In this document: in pieces, positions 1 through 12,279 of the stretch | Layout of the letters: the number at the start of each line of letters is the position of its first letter | How positions within the stretch are numbered: the stretch's first letter is position 1 | From: Basidiobolus ranarum | Taxonomy: Eukaryota; Basidiobolomycota; Basidiobolomycetes; Basidiobolales | DNA: 23,776 nucleotides | Direction of reading: 5' to 3' | NCBI GenBank assembly: GCA_040143965.1 | Contig: JASJQH010000161.1 | Location: 1-23,776 of the forward strand | Translations under genes and position numbers: made by a program | The notes under the pieces: generated by a model | What the model saw: the letters and a program-made list of their open reading frames with translations, nothing else | Told to the model about the DNA's origin: nothing | Database searches by the model: none

Positions 1-3000
1 GGTTGGTGTGATTTGGACTTCTCTTCAGCAAATATCTCAAGATGCACAATCTTCATGACAAGCCGAAGATCGATCAATGTCCAAAAATCAATTGCCACGG
101 CACCTCTTCTAAACGGCAAAGTTGCTTTGGTATAAGTAGTGGTGGGCTCGATCTTAGGAGCTTTGGTGGTGAGGTCAACATTTTCCTCTTTCACTTCTTT
201 TGAGCCACTGAATGTTCTGGATACGGAGTTTGCAATTTCCAGTAAAAGCATGTACTGGGCTTGAGTAAGGCTCATCTTGATATCGGATATAGAGCCGGTT
301 ATCTGCAAGAGAATAAGAGTTATACATTTGCCGAAACACAAGAGTTAAAATAAATACACACCTCAGTGTCAGGCCTCTTGGAGTTTTTAAGATGCTCGCC
401 GTAGATTGCATTTAACTCGATGTCAACATCATCAATGATTTGAAGGATTTGGTGCGATGCGTGCAAGAAATAAATAGACGACGTCAAGCGAATGTCTTTG
501 ATACGGAACCTAATGTTGTCAAGGGATTTCTCAATGGAATCAGGATGATTTGTGAAGGTGTTGGTCATAGAGATTTCACCCAGATTTACATTGAGTGTAT
601 CTTTCGAATTCATCTTTTTGGGAAATACAAGTATAGGAGTTCGAATTACGATATCGAAATGCATCCTCGAAACGCTTTGGTGCAATTGGGCCGCAGACTC
701 CGCGGCTGCCTGTCGAGCGGTTTCAAAAAGTACGTGCATCTCAGTAAACTTACTGGTGAACTTGAGAAGATCCTGAATAGGTTTTTCTAAAAAGGTCATT
801 CGCACAGAACCAACCCTTAAAAACACCGAAGAATCATATCCAGGGTATCCAACTTCATCTACTGGGAAGGTTTCGTACCGAAATACTGCCAACTCGTCGC
901 TATGGATTGTAAATAGGGGACGGAAAGTATGAAGACTACCTTCCTGCTTAACATCATCAGTGACAGATATGTTCCCAAGTTTGGCCCCGACGCGTAGTCC
1001 ACTCTGTTTCAGGAGCAAAGCCACATCACCACGAAGCAGCGAGATGGTTGAGAGTCGAACACCATCATCATTTAGTATAAAGCTAATGCTATTCATTTTT
1101 GCAACGATCTTTGTTGTTGACGGAGGTGATTGATGTACTGATAGAGTATCGGTTTCCATCGCTGCTTCGGTAAGTTGAAGATTTGAGTTTGCTCGTGCTT
1201 CAGAGACGAAAGTAGTCAGCAAAAAATCGTGCAATGTCAAGATGCTTCGACTAGTAATGATCACATTAACTGAAGAAAAGGATAGCTCCAGGCTCTGATC
1301 TATACTCTCAAACTTGGATATATATTCGGGAGACTCTGGGCTCGCTTTTTTGTAAATGAATTGAACTAACTCTTGCTGACCGTCCACCCCATCAATATCT
1401 GATGTAACAATATGCTTGAAATTTGGATCTGAACTCATACAATCATCGACATATAACGATCGAATGGTGACTGTGGCGTTCATGTCATATGGTTTTTGAG
1501 TGAATATCAGTGCAAAATTGTGTAGGTGCATATCAGCCAAGGAAGTTTCTGAATAGGGGTGCTGACTATCTGCTCTTCTTAAAGACGCTGATAATTTGTC
1601 AATCTCAAAAGTAAACTCGATCAACTTGCGGCTTGGATTGTTCACGACAGCATTCTCCCCCTCTTGGATTTCCTCTGCGTCGAAAAACTCATCATCTCCG
1701 TCGTCGTCTCGAAAGATCTGACTTTCATTATCTTCACCGTATACGCTATATTGCTCACTAGATGATTCAGACATTAAATCCACTGGGTCCATATCCGAGA
1801 AAGGAATACCTATTATACTATGTCGATGAGTACCTGCTTGCCGCAACGATGTCGCGGCTGCTTGGGGGACATTATCCTGTTGTGGACCCGCAATAATCTC
1901 CAATATGTGCATGATAGTTTTATACTTGGTATTCGAGATGTTGATCTTTAATAATGGGAGCCTTCCAGAAATACGAAGCCCAGTAATATTTGGCGCTTTC
2001 GGGATGATAGAAACATCTACGAGGAACGACATGTTTATTCGATCCAGCACCCAATAATTATCCTTATCTTCCAAGTTGACGTTCTGAATCATTTCAAGAC
2101 ACGCATCTACAGATTGACCAACAAGAACCTTTCAGTTATTGTAATCAAGCGTCAGTCGAAAGATTTAGTGACATAATTAGCAATAGAACACTTACCTGCA
2201 CAGAAGACATCTCGACTAGAAAACGATCGTATAATAAATTCTCAAGCTTCGGGTTGTTCTCCAAGCTGAAACTTGGTCCAAGTGCCTCCTCTAGCTCTAT
2301 TTTTTGCTCTTTACTTACTAGCTTGCTTTGAACAGTAATGTGTCCAGAGTCAAATACAACAATATGGGCTTTGGGGTCTGTAGGACTGGGAAACACTGTA
2401 ATTTAGCAAAATGTGAAATCTGAAGAGACTACGTGCAACGCATACCTTTCCGGAAAAATAAATATAGGAGCATTAATATCGATACTCACATCCAATGTTT
2501 TATGCTCTTCCAGAGCATATTTTATTCCAGCTCTAGTCTGTTGTGTAAGCCCATCCAAAGTGTTCCCAGCCGCTTCCTATAGCATCAATTAATTTCATCT
2601 AGTCTTTATGATTTCAATAGAATAAACCAGTTACCATCAATGCAGTCATAGATTCCATTTGAGATACAGGCGGCTTAAAGAATCTCATGATAGTTTCAAT
2701 AGCGCACTGATTGTATATAACCTCTAGATATCTCATTTTACTCGATCGTGCATCATCAGCTCGATTATCCAACGGGTTATGTTCAAAAACAAGTCGAAAG
2801 AAAGGATTTCGTGAAGGGTTTTGAAGGCCTAGTGTCGGTGCGTTTGTGTTAAGGCATTCGTGTTCAATAAGTACTTCGTTGATGCTATCATCCTCCGAAT
2901 CCTCAACTCTCATTAGGAGAGGATATAGCGTACCCTTAGTGGTACCGTCATATAAATTTAATCCATGCAAAGAGATGGCACATTTAAATGAATCAGGTCG

Positions 3001-5122
3001 ATTTAAAAATTCCATGGTAACTGTGTCAAAGACGAGTGAAGCGATAGAATGGTTTTTACTATGTGGGGACTCCTTCAAGGCTAAAGAGCCGGTTTTGATT
3101 TGTGTTGTCAACGACAATATTACACATTCTTCTGAAATTTCAAAAGCTGACTCCGGTTGTGACTCATCAAAATCAATAGTTGCTAGTAGCTCTTGTTTCT
3201 GCTCATCTGTTAAGATTTCAGTTTCTTCTTCAGTAGGTTTCTCGCTTGACCAGCCTCCAAACCAACCTCCAAACCAGCCACTTGGCTGCTCCTTTTGTTG
3301 TTGCTTAGCCAAGAGCGCCTTCTCTTTCTTCATTTTGGACTTGGCTAGAAACCTGTACATTCGGATATCCTCGAAAGATAGGCTCCACTCTAGATCGTGC
3401 AATTCCTCTTCGCCTTCAAGATCTAGACGATTCAACTTTGAATCAATGTAAAGCTTTACATAGTTATTCCTCTGCCCACGCCTCTCTGCAAAATACTCCC
3501 ATGTCCACCGACGATTACGCGCTTTAATTTCGGAAAGTACGCACCTGATGGCGTATTGAAACCAGGCTCGTGGATTCTCTTTTGGAAGGACGTGTCTCGG
3601 AGGATCATAACTACGATACATCTTTTGACGCGCCGAATACTCAAATAAATCAGCTACCAGTAGGATGTCGCGGTACTGTTCATTATCTAAAGTAAATCCA
3701 AATTCCTCAAAGAGTAACAAAGCAATATTTTTAGGTACGTCCTCGCTGAAGGTTTTATTCAGCATAAGCTGGAAAAATGCAGATAGAAGGCTTAAATAAG
3801 TATGTTTTTCCTTTTGAAAAGTAAGAACTGGAAAATCGTCAATACCCGACCAACACCGCTCACTGGTTTCAGGATAAACTGATGTTTCAACTGTTGATTT
3901 TTGTCGGATGCAATCTGAGTGATATAAATATTAGTTGGTATATACGTTCAGAATTGTATATTAAGCTCGGTGTTATAAACTAACCATTTTTGTGAAAGCA
4001 TCAATAAGCTCCGAGTATGATTTCCCAGCAAACGTCTCGATCTTTGTATTCCAGTAGATGGCTAAAGACTCGAGCTTCAGAAGCTTAAATTGTGACATTA
4101 AAAATCAATTATATGCTGTATGCCGCGTGCAATAAATTAAGTTGCTTGGTACCTTGTGAACTTTCTCGAACGACTGATCAATAAATACTTCTTGCCAGTT
4201 CTCGTTTGTTGAAATGGCAGAAAGTCCGGAGAGAGTCATACCAAAAGCGAACGGGTGCTTTATATTAAAGTCTGATCAGTAATTGCGTGGATTTGTCGGG
4301 ATAAGACTAGCATACCTTGGGGTTGCTGGTTTTGTCTTCATATCGGATGTGTATATTGTTGATTGAAACTTGTAGGTTGTCCACTATTTTTGTCACCAAC
4401 TGCATTGTAAATGACATTGATTTGAAGTCTTCTAGCTCAAATGAGATTTGAAAGTCGTTTAGTTTGCTGTCTGAACTGGATAATTAAGAAATCCTAGGAA
4501 TACCTGCGGAATCGGCCTGCTTAGATTGTGCATTAAGGGCTTCATAAGAATCTAAGCGATGTTGTTTCAATGCTTGCTCTCTGTTTTCTTCTTCCTCTGG
4601 ATCATACTTCGTTTGGGTTAATTCGAGTTGCAAAAATCAGCTGTATTGAAAGAATTACCGAATCCTCTCCTCTGGGTACCGCCAATAGATATACATTATT
4701 TATAGAAACACGAACTGGTTGATTTTTCAGATTTTTCCAAGGAATTTTCAGCGTTAATTCACCCAAGTAACCTAAATGTAACGTTCATCAAATGGTGTAG
4801 ATCAGTACGCTAAGTACTAACTTTTAGAAATCGATCAAAATGAGAGAATTTCTTCCATTTCTTTACCTTCTAATACATTTACAGGTAGATTGAGTTTATC
4901 TAAAGCTTCTTTTCTTAGTCTCAACCCTCTTAAAACAACATCTCCTAGAGAATTTTGAAAACAAAAAGCATGAGTTGGCATGTACTTGATTTCCCACCAT
5001 TCTGCAAAAGGCTAATGTTATCTACCTTGCCAAATCCCGATGCCTAATTGAGTCGTTTCCAAATTAGTCACATAACTTCCTAAAAATTTGTTTAAAATGT
5101 TTGCGACTATTGTCTCAAACAT
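1..5122 (-). CDS. VPS13: VPS13 bridge-like lipid transfer protein, N-terminal ~1,447 codons (3' end beyond the window)
   Basis: VPS13 is a rod-shaped bulk lipid transfer protein at membrane contact sites. The start at 5122 gives [18 protein letters not shown], the conserved chorein N terminus, followed by the family blocks IPWKNL, IDNLQV-like [17 protein letters not shown] and HPFAFG. Proposed exons (minus strand): 5122-5026, 4944-4867, 4771-4659, 4606-4504, 4470-4316, 4257-4153, 4083-3985, 3914-3846, 3768-2635, 2576-2446, 2385-2196, 2128-362, 302-1. Frame stays open across all joins. Residues ~437-446 are the Gly/Trp repeat [10 protein letters not shown], found in many VPS13 proteins. Residues ~757 onward hold the next VPS13 repeat, with an acidic loop at ~880-915 containing EFFDAEE, a FFAT-type VAP-binding motif. 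The C-terminal WD40-like/VAB, DH-like and PH domains must lie left of position 1. The intron at 4503-4471 is only 33 nt. Family assignment is secure; the 4606 acceptor (AAG) is the least typical boundary. Confidence 0.95.
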
Positions 5123-7529
5123 CTGGGTCGATTGGAAGTAGGTTTTGACAACACTTTCTCTTTGGCTAGCTAAAAATATTCGAGGTCGAAAGAGTTGCCT
5201 TACAGCTTTCAGAAGGTGGATTGAAACTTTACTATAGAATCAATTATGCGTTTACTTTTTGACGAACCCAGTCATTTGTTGGATATGATATTTGTGTACC
5301 ATCGGTTTCATTCCCCCTCTTCTCCTTCTCTTTTGATAAAAGCTAATTTAAAATTAAATAGAGCACGAATATCCAAATGAAGCAATGCGCATGCATTAAA
5401 ACCCATTTGCCAGTCTCCCAAGCCACTCACCCTTAATTACAATCAGTGAATTTGGCATTATTATATACTCGGCCATTACAAGTTGCATATTTAGTAGTGT
5501 GATTACAAGCCGAGCATCTAGTGGTATGAATTGTAGCAATAGATTCTATTAACAGGCCATACCTACACATAAGAAAAGGACTCGTACTTCAATTTGTTTA
5601 GATCAACACTCTCTTTCACGTTATCTCAGCTCTGCCATGTGCAGGAACGTTAAATGGATTATGTAACAGCACACACCTGGCAGGTCATGCCAATGCTCTA
5701 TCACCCCCCCCTATCTGCTTAACGTACCAACCCCTAGCATTTACCATAACTCTTTTGAGGAAGAGCCAAGAGAAACATCAATATGTTTGACCGGGGGCTA
5801 TGTATTATAAGCAGTAGAGATTTTGCATACATATTGAATGTGAATTTGTCAGTCTCAATTTTAATATACCTAGTAGTGGAATGATCTGTGCCAACCCACT
5901 GCCTCTAGATAAAATTTACCTTCCAGTGTCCAGTTTACTACTTCCAATTTGAACAAATATCTGTTTGATAATGAAAGGTAACTGATGAAAGATAGTGAAC
6001 GGTCACGTGCTGCCAGTTATATTCCACCCCAAAAGTCATCTAATTCACTCGAATTATTGCACCAGAGTAAGCTAATCCATGTAATCTAAGAACGGATGTG
6101 CGACATGAATTAGATTACTCATTTGGCAAACTCACGTTCCACCAATCATTGACTAGGTTTTTTTATGACATGTCTCGAAAACAGTGTTAAAGGCGTAGAA
6201 AAGTTATCTGGTTTCGTTCTGGATACAATCGAATATGCATCATTTAAAATGAAAGTCTATTATTAAATTCGCATGGATATTGAGCTTATCTTGTACGTAT
6301 ATCTCTATTTCCTTGGTTACAAATTAAGCGGCAAATGCTATTGATATTGAACCAGGGCTTGAACGCATAGAGCAATATTCCGATGTTTGAATTTATATTT
6401 GTAACATGTCTAGATTTGACAGATTCTAGTTCTTTGAAAAGCCTTAATCAGAGGTAAAAAGGAAAATGGATATTGAGGGCAAGCAGGTGTTACTAGCCAT
6501 GAGTTATTTAGAGACCCTGACATTATTTTACCAAGGAGTCGCCTCACCATAAGAAGCTGAGTTAGAAAATCAGATCTAAATAAGCAAACTGAAGAATACA
6601 ACTTTCCCCACTGCTGGCCCTCCTTTGGAATAGATACGTAAACAACAATACAATCTAAATGAAACAAGGTCATGTCTACCTCGCCTTGTTTTATGGCAAC
6701 CTTTCCCAGAATATGTCTCTAAGAATATTTGCATTGTACCCGTTTCGTAAAGTCACATCCATTCTACAACGGCTCAATCATCATTACCCAGGAACACAAG
6801 GGGGAACTTGGCTCAGCGAATCCCAGGTGGCTGGAGACTAGTTTGAAAATACTAGCAAAGGCCTCATAAATAGTACAGAGTGTCTTGTAGCTCAGTAGAG
6901 AGTATCTCTTAGATGTCTTGAGGTATGGGCGGCAAAGTAGATCCAGATATTGTGATGAGCACATACCATGAAGGTTTGAGCAAAATACATCATCTGCCTT
7001 CAATGGATCTGTTCCATAGAACTGTTTCACCACAAATTAGAAACTAGCATAGCCAATTGGAATGACTCGTGAATTTAGAATTTGGTATCAGCTAACAAGT
7101 ACACATTGACCCCTAGCTTCCTTCCCCAAGGCTCATCCCAAACTCCCGCTTGAATCCATTTCAAAAACAGTAATTCAAGTTGATGTGGATTTGTAAGCGA
7201 TGACGTCCCAGATTCGGATCGACAACCTCTTATAGAATTGAATGTCTACAGATCGTTCGATGAAGCCCATTAGTAGATGGAGTCTTGAATACTCTATATT
7301 GATGTCTTACTGTACTGGCTGAGTGCCATTTTAGGAAATTAAGTTGTAGCTTTAATCCATGTTATCGCGATCGTTACTAAAGGTTGATGGGTAATTTCCT
7401 CATTTATCGAATACAAATCTAACCTGTGCATGCATCAATACCCGTCAACGATTCTTGTTGAACCGGAATCGCATCATCTTTGGTGGATATGAATAATCAG
7501 GCTACCGACACCGCATTCCCGCTCCCAAT
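5123..7529. other. Intergenic region upstream of VPS13; no supported gene
   Basis: No recognisable protein, tRNA or rRNA was found in this 2.4 kb. The part next to 5122 must hold the VPS13 promoter and 5' leader. A run of nine C lies near 5704-5712. Minus-strand open stretches at 6410-6673 and 6764-7033 have no family features I recognise and are broken by stops on either side, so decayed sequence or chance is likelier than genes. Confidence 0.6.
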
Positions 7530-8005
7530 TCACCCGAAGTAACGACAAAACTTTTCTTTATTTACATGATTCAAATGTGTGTGAGTTTCCTTTCCATCAA
7601 CAATAGACCGTTCTAGGAAACTCGGGGAATTATGAGAGTTGTCAGCATAAATGTGGTTCAGCTGTTGGATAGTGTTTACTATGTAACTATGGCGTTCTGG
7701 CTCTACTTCCTCAGATTCAGGTGAGCTATACTCGGTCGAAAATAGCCCTGAGAAATAGAAATTCAATAAAAGTAATGGAGGCGTAATTGTAGAAGCATTA
7801 TAAATGTGTTGTTTTTTAAAGATCCAAATTTACGTGCTACCGTTGTTGATAGAGATAAATGGAAATGACTATTGGTTGAGATAAGTGTCACATTCACGGT
7901 CAAGGGAAAAGTGCTGGCCTGAAGATACGCCCATTTAGTGTGGAGATAGCCCTCTTCCCTTTCGCCAGTAAACCTTGAAAGAAAGCAGAAATAGCGAAGA
8001 TTCAT
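7530..8005 (-). CDS. Possible small hypothetical protein, two exons (weak candidate)
   Basis: An ATG at 8005 opens 57 codons. A donor (GTAAAT) after 7834 and an acceptor after a pyrimidine-rich TTTCTATTTCTCAG (next exon base 7747) would join it in phase to a second open stretch ending at 7530, for about 129 residues in total. The second exon is acidic and polar at first (EYSSPESEEVEPERHSY) and ends in KFCRYFG. I recognise no domain, signal peptide or membrane segment. Support is only the compatible splice phase and two adjoining open frames; it lies about 220 nt past the stop of the cyclin gene and could instead be chance or part of that gene's 3' region. Confidence 0.2.
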
Positions 8006-8223
8006 AAATTATAGGGCAAAACATAGGATGTTCAGTGTTGGAGTAGAGAGTAAATATATAGAGCGACGACATGTAAGAATGGTAATGTTCAAGTCGGATG
8101 AAGAGTTTGTGTGAAAAAATATCGATATATCAGTCCTACTTTGGGATTGCTTGCGAGAACTACAGTGTTTCCAGAAAAAAGCATGTGTAGCGCTCTTTGC
8201 ATGTACATGTATCTGACAAAATA

Positions 8224-9196
8224 TTAAGGAATTACTGGTCCTTCAGGAGAGTTAGTATTTGAAACAGGACTCATCGGTTGTAAACCTTGAGGGGAAGATT
8301 GAAATAAATCGGATGGTTGCTTATTCGGCGCTTCTGTATTCTTAATTTGGATGGAATTCCAAAATGATCTACTATCCATAGATGGCACGTCTGTCACCGG
8401 AGTAGTAGTAACAGTGTGTAAAGAGTATTTATCCGGGGTGGAATGACTATCTACGCTGACTGGTTTGGAGTGCGTAGAGCGACGGGAATGTGATGAAGTG
8501 CCAGTGTAAGGAGAGTATCGGTTGACTTTTCGTACAGATTTGGATAGGTGACTGAATAGTTCTCCGCAGGAGGCAATTAAGGGAGGACGGGACTCTGTTG
8601 TGCAAATATAATTACTAAGCAAAGTAGACCAGCGAAAAAATGCAGCAACAGGTACGAAAAGATTATAGTCAATTAACCGAAGGAACGCTAACTCTACAGA
8701 ATTCATTTCAGCTAAAGGAGTTTTGGTGAGTCTGGCCCAGATACAATTCTTAGGATATTTATCTAGCAGAAACTTCCCGGCAACCATAAGGGCGGCAATA
8801 AACATACGACGTCCACATTTCGCAAAATTAAACGAACCACCTTTACTTTCATAGTTACCGGCAATTTTAATACGCAATAGATACAGTAAGGCAATCTGCA
8901 AAGTGACGATAGACACTTTGGATTCTCGAAGGGTTTGAACGAGAAAAGGTTTCAAAGGGGTTAGAATGATTGTTTTACATATTGAGTGGCTAGGCCATAT
9001 AGATTCAATGATAGAGGCAGCTGCGTCTGTAAATTAACAAAACCAGTCAAAGAAAGACTAATGTAAGTAAGCTCCGGTTGTTGTTTGAGGAATAAACAAC
9101 TAGAACCATTCACTAACCGATTAGCCCGTGTGAGATTTTCCTTCGAAACGGTGGTGTTATAGTCGCATTTGACTGTTGAAGTGAATGAACGTCCAT
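8224..9196 (-). CDS. PCL-like (Pho85-type) cyclin, 293 aa, two exons
   Basis: Exon 1 is 9196-9118 and exon 2 is 9026-8224, joined G|AC to give LIDAAASIIESIWPSHS. ATG 9196 is the first ATG in this frame. Residues ~24-165 form the cyclin box typical of fungal PCL/CLG1 cyclins: AAASIIESIWP, then LRESKVSIVTLQIALLYLLR, then KCGRRMFIAALMVAGKFL, then AEMNSVELAFLRLIDYNLFV. The C-terminal ~110 residues are Ser/Thr/Pro rich, with several Ser-Pro sites near the end (SSPQG, MSPVS, NSPEG) that could be phosphorylated by a proline-directed kinase. Family knowledge: such cyclins activate a Pho85/CDK5-like kinase in cell-cycle, polarity and nutrient signalling; which subfamily this belongs to cannot be settled by eye. 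The next gene on this strand is VPS13, about 3.1 kb downstream. Confidence 0.9.
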
Positions 9197-11802
9197 TCGC
9201 GATGAAGGAATAGCCGTTCTACTATCTAAATGCAACAATAATAAGGATAAAGAGAGTGTGGTAAGTATATAATATACTGCACTATGAGAAAGGAGTATGA
9301 CAGCCAAAATAAGTTGATATGAGGCAATGGTTCATCCATGAGGGAAAAGGCCTACTCTGAACAATCCTGATGATATATTGCATTTACAACCCAAGAAAAT
9401 CCAGTTTCCCACCTATGGTTTAAGGATCAAGTTGTGAGCCAGGTAAACGCATATAATAATGAGGGTCTGCACTCAGATTGGCTGCTGTTGTATCTTAATA
9501 AACCTCGAGAAGAGTATCACCTCCACCTACTTTTGGAACGGTGGGGATGAGAGAATTGATGACTAATAGAGAGCTCACATTAGTGATTGGCTATTCTCGC
9601 CTGGCTAGCAAACTTGAGTAATCTAGGTTCCGATTGTGTATAGCGATAAAAACGCGAATATCACCAAACAATCCCAAAACTAATAAGATCACTGGAGTGG
9701 CATTGAGATCGAAAGTTTCACCATATATGGAGCCTTTGGCCAATCTAAAGGCATGGTACATATGCATTGTAGAGCATTGTAGAAGCAGCTCAAGACAGCC
9801 ATCGGTGAAACAGGCCTCAAGATATGGAAGCACACTAATTATCCAACAAAGACCTGGTATGCAGTACGAGATATCTATTCCCTACGATGAGTGCCGGTTT
9901 GCCTAGGTCTGAAGTGTGGCTATCTCACCATCATCACTGCAACCTTGTAGCATATTTTGCGGAGATTGTAATAAACATCACTGTTGTCGTATATTGACTA
10001 ATTGATTCAAGCAGATCAAGCCTTTCCAAATGGGGCATATGGATATACTATTGGATAATGATGCTTAAATCGGAATGGTCACAGGATTTGGTCCATCAGC
10101 CAAACTGATTCCGCTCTTACGTCCATGTCCTTATTATTAATCTATCATGCAATGGCAGATGCACGATGGAGGGTGTTGTGGCTCAATCCAAGAGTATTTC
10201 CGAATTACTAATTCCAAGCCTCGATTACTAAGCTGATGATCAGTCTCTCTTATTGAGGCTCAAAAATGCTTGGAATATCCATGAAAATGAGACAATGGCA
10301 GTTACGGATTGGCGCGTTGTGCACCGGGGGCTGGGTATATCAGGAATCTAAGTTTGGGTAACAAAATCCGGTAAGGCTACGACTATCGGTTACCATGAGG
10401 TATTGAGAGTAGGTGTTTGTGCAAGTATTTAGGTACAAATGGGGATCCAGAGCTCTGAACAAGTTAGTTTATCTTACTTTCAAATCTATTACTCGTACTT
10501 GAGCCAACCTCAAGAGTGATCGATCTTCGAGATCATGATTCTTTAGAGAGTGCTCGTGCGACGGTAGCCAGCTCTGTTGTGAAACTCGATGAAGTCAAGA
10601 TAAAAGGCGTGCTCTCCCCTAGACTACAGCTACTGAAACATGTCATGTTGAGATTTCCATGCCGCTGTTCATTGGATCCTAAAGCAAATGTGTATTGCAT
10701 ATATCCACTCCATTGATGATTACTTTTGCGGCTTAGTCGCCATTCTCCTGCATCTCCCTACCTGAGAGCCAGACAAACCCTTAGAACGTCTGGTCAAAAC
10801 ACATCAGAAACCTCCCGACGAGTACACCAAAGATGTAGTAAATATATGGAAACAATGGGTGAAAACAAGGAATACTGATCTCGATTACATCTGGAGCACC
10901 GGCTAAATTTGCTACTTTGAGACTCCTTCGTCACCACTCCATCATCATTGCAACGCCCACAATTCCCGTAAGCTAACAATGCTTGATCATCAGCCTAGTT
11001 ACATGTAGTACTAATCAGGCCACCACATTGATGCAGCTCTAGGAGAGCGGCTTTGTAGACTGACACGAACAAATATGATTACCCCAGATATTTTCTGAAA
11101 CAGGATTCAATCATCTAAAGAATAACCCGATGTCTGTTAGGCAGAATCAAAGTAGCGAATTGTGACGCCTCAGCTTATTCATTGAAATATGAAGCAAGTC
11201 ATTGACGTGGATTCTAACATCACTTACCATACATGAGTGCATTCTTGCTGTTTAGAAAATACCGCATCGGGTCATATTCGAGTCAGTTATACCAGAATTA
11301 TGTCTTCTGGATACAGAAATTCATTCTTTTCGGCTTCGGGTATTTATGAGTGGTATCACTAGTGTTGCTTTGTTACGACATGCAAGTGTTGAGCATGTTA
11401 TTTGTTGCTCGTGAGTGATTTTTTTTTGACAATACTAGGTGGAAGTGAGAGCCAATAGGATTCCAATAAAAGAATCACTGAAATTTCAAAATTTTCAGAA
11501 AAATCTTTACAGGGATAACCGAAGTAGTGCCTTAAATTATTCGGAAACCGACCTGACAGATTCCTCTCTCCTGCCGTAGCTCGGAATTTGTTTCCTTTAG
11601 AAAGGTCAGTTGATTCAATATGTAATTATTGGATGGATTTCCGATAATGTGAAGGAATAGAGACATACATAAATCATCCAACTGCTTTCGTGATACATCC
11701 ATACATCCTCTACTGGATACATCAATCCTTATTAGTGATATATACATGAGTAATAAACTAACGGCTTGTCTATCAATTCTTTGAACTAGTTACTTTGCCA
11801 AC
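9197..11802. other. Long spacer between cyclin and eS10; probably decayed non-coding sequence
   Basis: No complete gene, tRNA or rRNA was recognised in 2.6 kb. The left edge holds the cyclin promoter and the right edge the eS10 promoter, including AGCCAATAG near 11450 and a heat-shock-element-like GAAATTTC near 11480. Short open stretches (9591-9833 and 10794-10979 minus, 10516-10716 plus) lack family features. Two places on the minus strand share a diverged motif encoding a Cys-(Ser/Asn)-Asp-Asp-Gly sequence (about 9925-9945 and 10930-10960), which may be traces of an old repeat. Confidence 0.5.
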
Positions 11803-12243
11803 ATGCTTATCTCCAAGCAAAACAGAAAGGTCATCTACGAGAGCCTCTTCAAGGAGGGCGTCATGGTCGCCAAGAAGGATTTCAACGCCCCTAAGCATGA
11901 TGAACTCGAAGTTCCTAACCTTCAAGTCATCAAGGCCATGCAATCCCTCAACTCTCGTGGTTACGTAAAGACTCAGTTCTCGTGGCAACACTATTACTAT
12001 TTCCTCACTAACGAGGGAATCGAATATCTCCGTGAATTCCTTCATTTGCCCGCTGAGATCGTTCCTGCCACCATGAAGAAGACCGCCAAGCCCGTTGGTA
12101 TTCGTCCCCGTCAAGATGGTGATCGTCCATTCCGTGGTCCCCGTGGTGATCGTGAAGGTTACAGACGTCGTGATGACGGTGCCAAGAAAGAAGGTGCCTC
12201 AGGTGACTTCAAGCCTGAGTTCCGTGGTCGTCGTCAAGAATAA
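11803..12243 (+). CDS. RPS10: 40S ribosomal protein eS10, 146 aa
   Basis: Single-exon coding region starting [20 protein letters not shown] and continuing [16 protein letters not shown], the conserved start of eukaryotic eS10. Residues 1 to ~95 are the winged-helix Plectin/S10 domain ([20 protein letters not shown], then [21 protein letters not shown]). The tail is rich in Arg/Gly/Asp ([15 protein letters not shown]), as in other eukaryotes, and the length is close to the usual. It is part of the small-subunit head near the mRNA entry path and acts in cytosolic translation. Codons are strongly biased to C-ending, highly expressed choices (AAG, ATC, CGT, CTC), unlike the AT-rich ribokinase next to it. 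ATG 11803 follows a CTAG at 11790-11793, so an intron in the 5' leader is possible but unproven. Confidence 0.97.
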   Translation: MLISKQNRKVIYESLFKEGVMVAKKDFNAPKHDELEVPNLQVIKAMQSLNSRGYVKTQFSWQHYYYFLTNEGIEYLREFLHLPAEIVPATMKKTAKPVGIRPRQDGDRPFRGPRGDREGYRRRDDGAKKEGASGDFKPEFRGRRQE

Positions 12244-12273
12244 GCATTTATTTCTGAATTTCTATTTCTTGGG

Positions 12274-12279
12274 AATAAA
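12274..12279 (+). terminator. Candidate poly(A) signal AATAAA of eS10
   Basis: AATAAA lies about 30 nt after the eS10 stop codon, in a T-rich 3' region. Placement fits a canonical eukaryotic polyadenylation signal; the cleavage site is not known. Confidence 0.5.

Noticed and set aside
440-790. Plus-strand open frame of 116 codons
   Set aside because: Antisense to conserved VPS13 exon 12; nothing recognisable is encoded.
2846-3451. Plus-strand open frame of 201 codons
   Set aside because: It lies wholly antisense to the large, well-conserved VPS13 exon 9 and encodes a Ser/Cys-rich sequence with no family features; it is a shadow of that exon.
6881-6955. tRNA-like D-arm sequence (TGTAGCTCAGTAGAG)
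   Set aside because: The following sequence lacks a T-arm (no GGTTCGAnTCC-like loop) and the ends do not pair as an acceptor stem, so it is not a functional tRNA.
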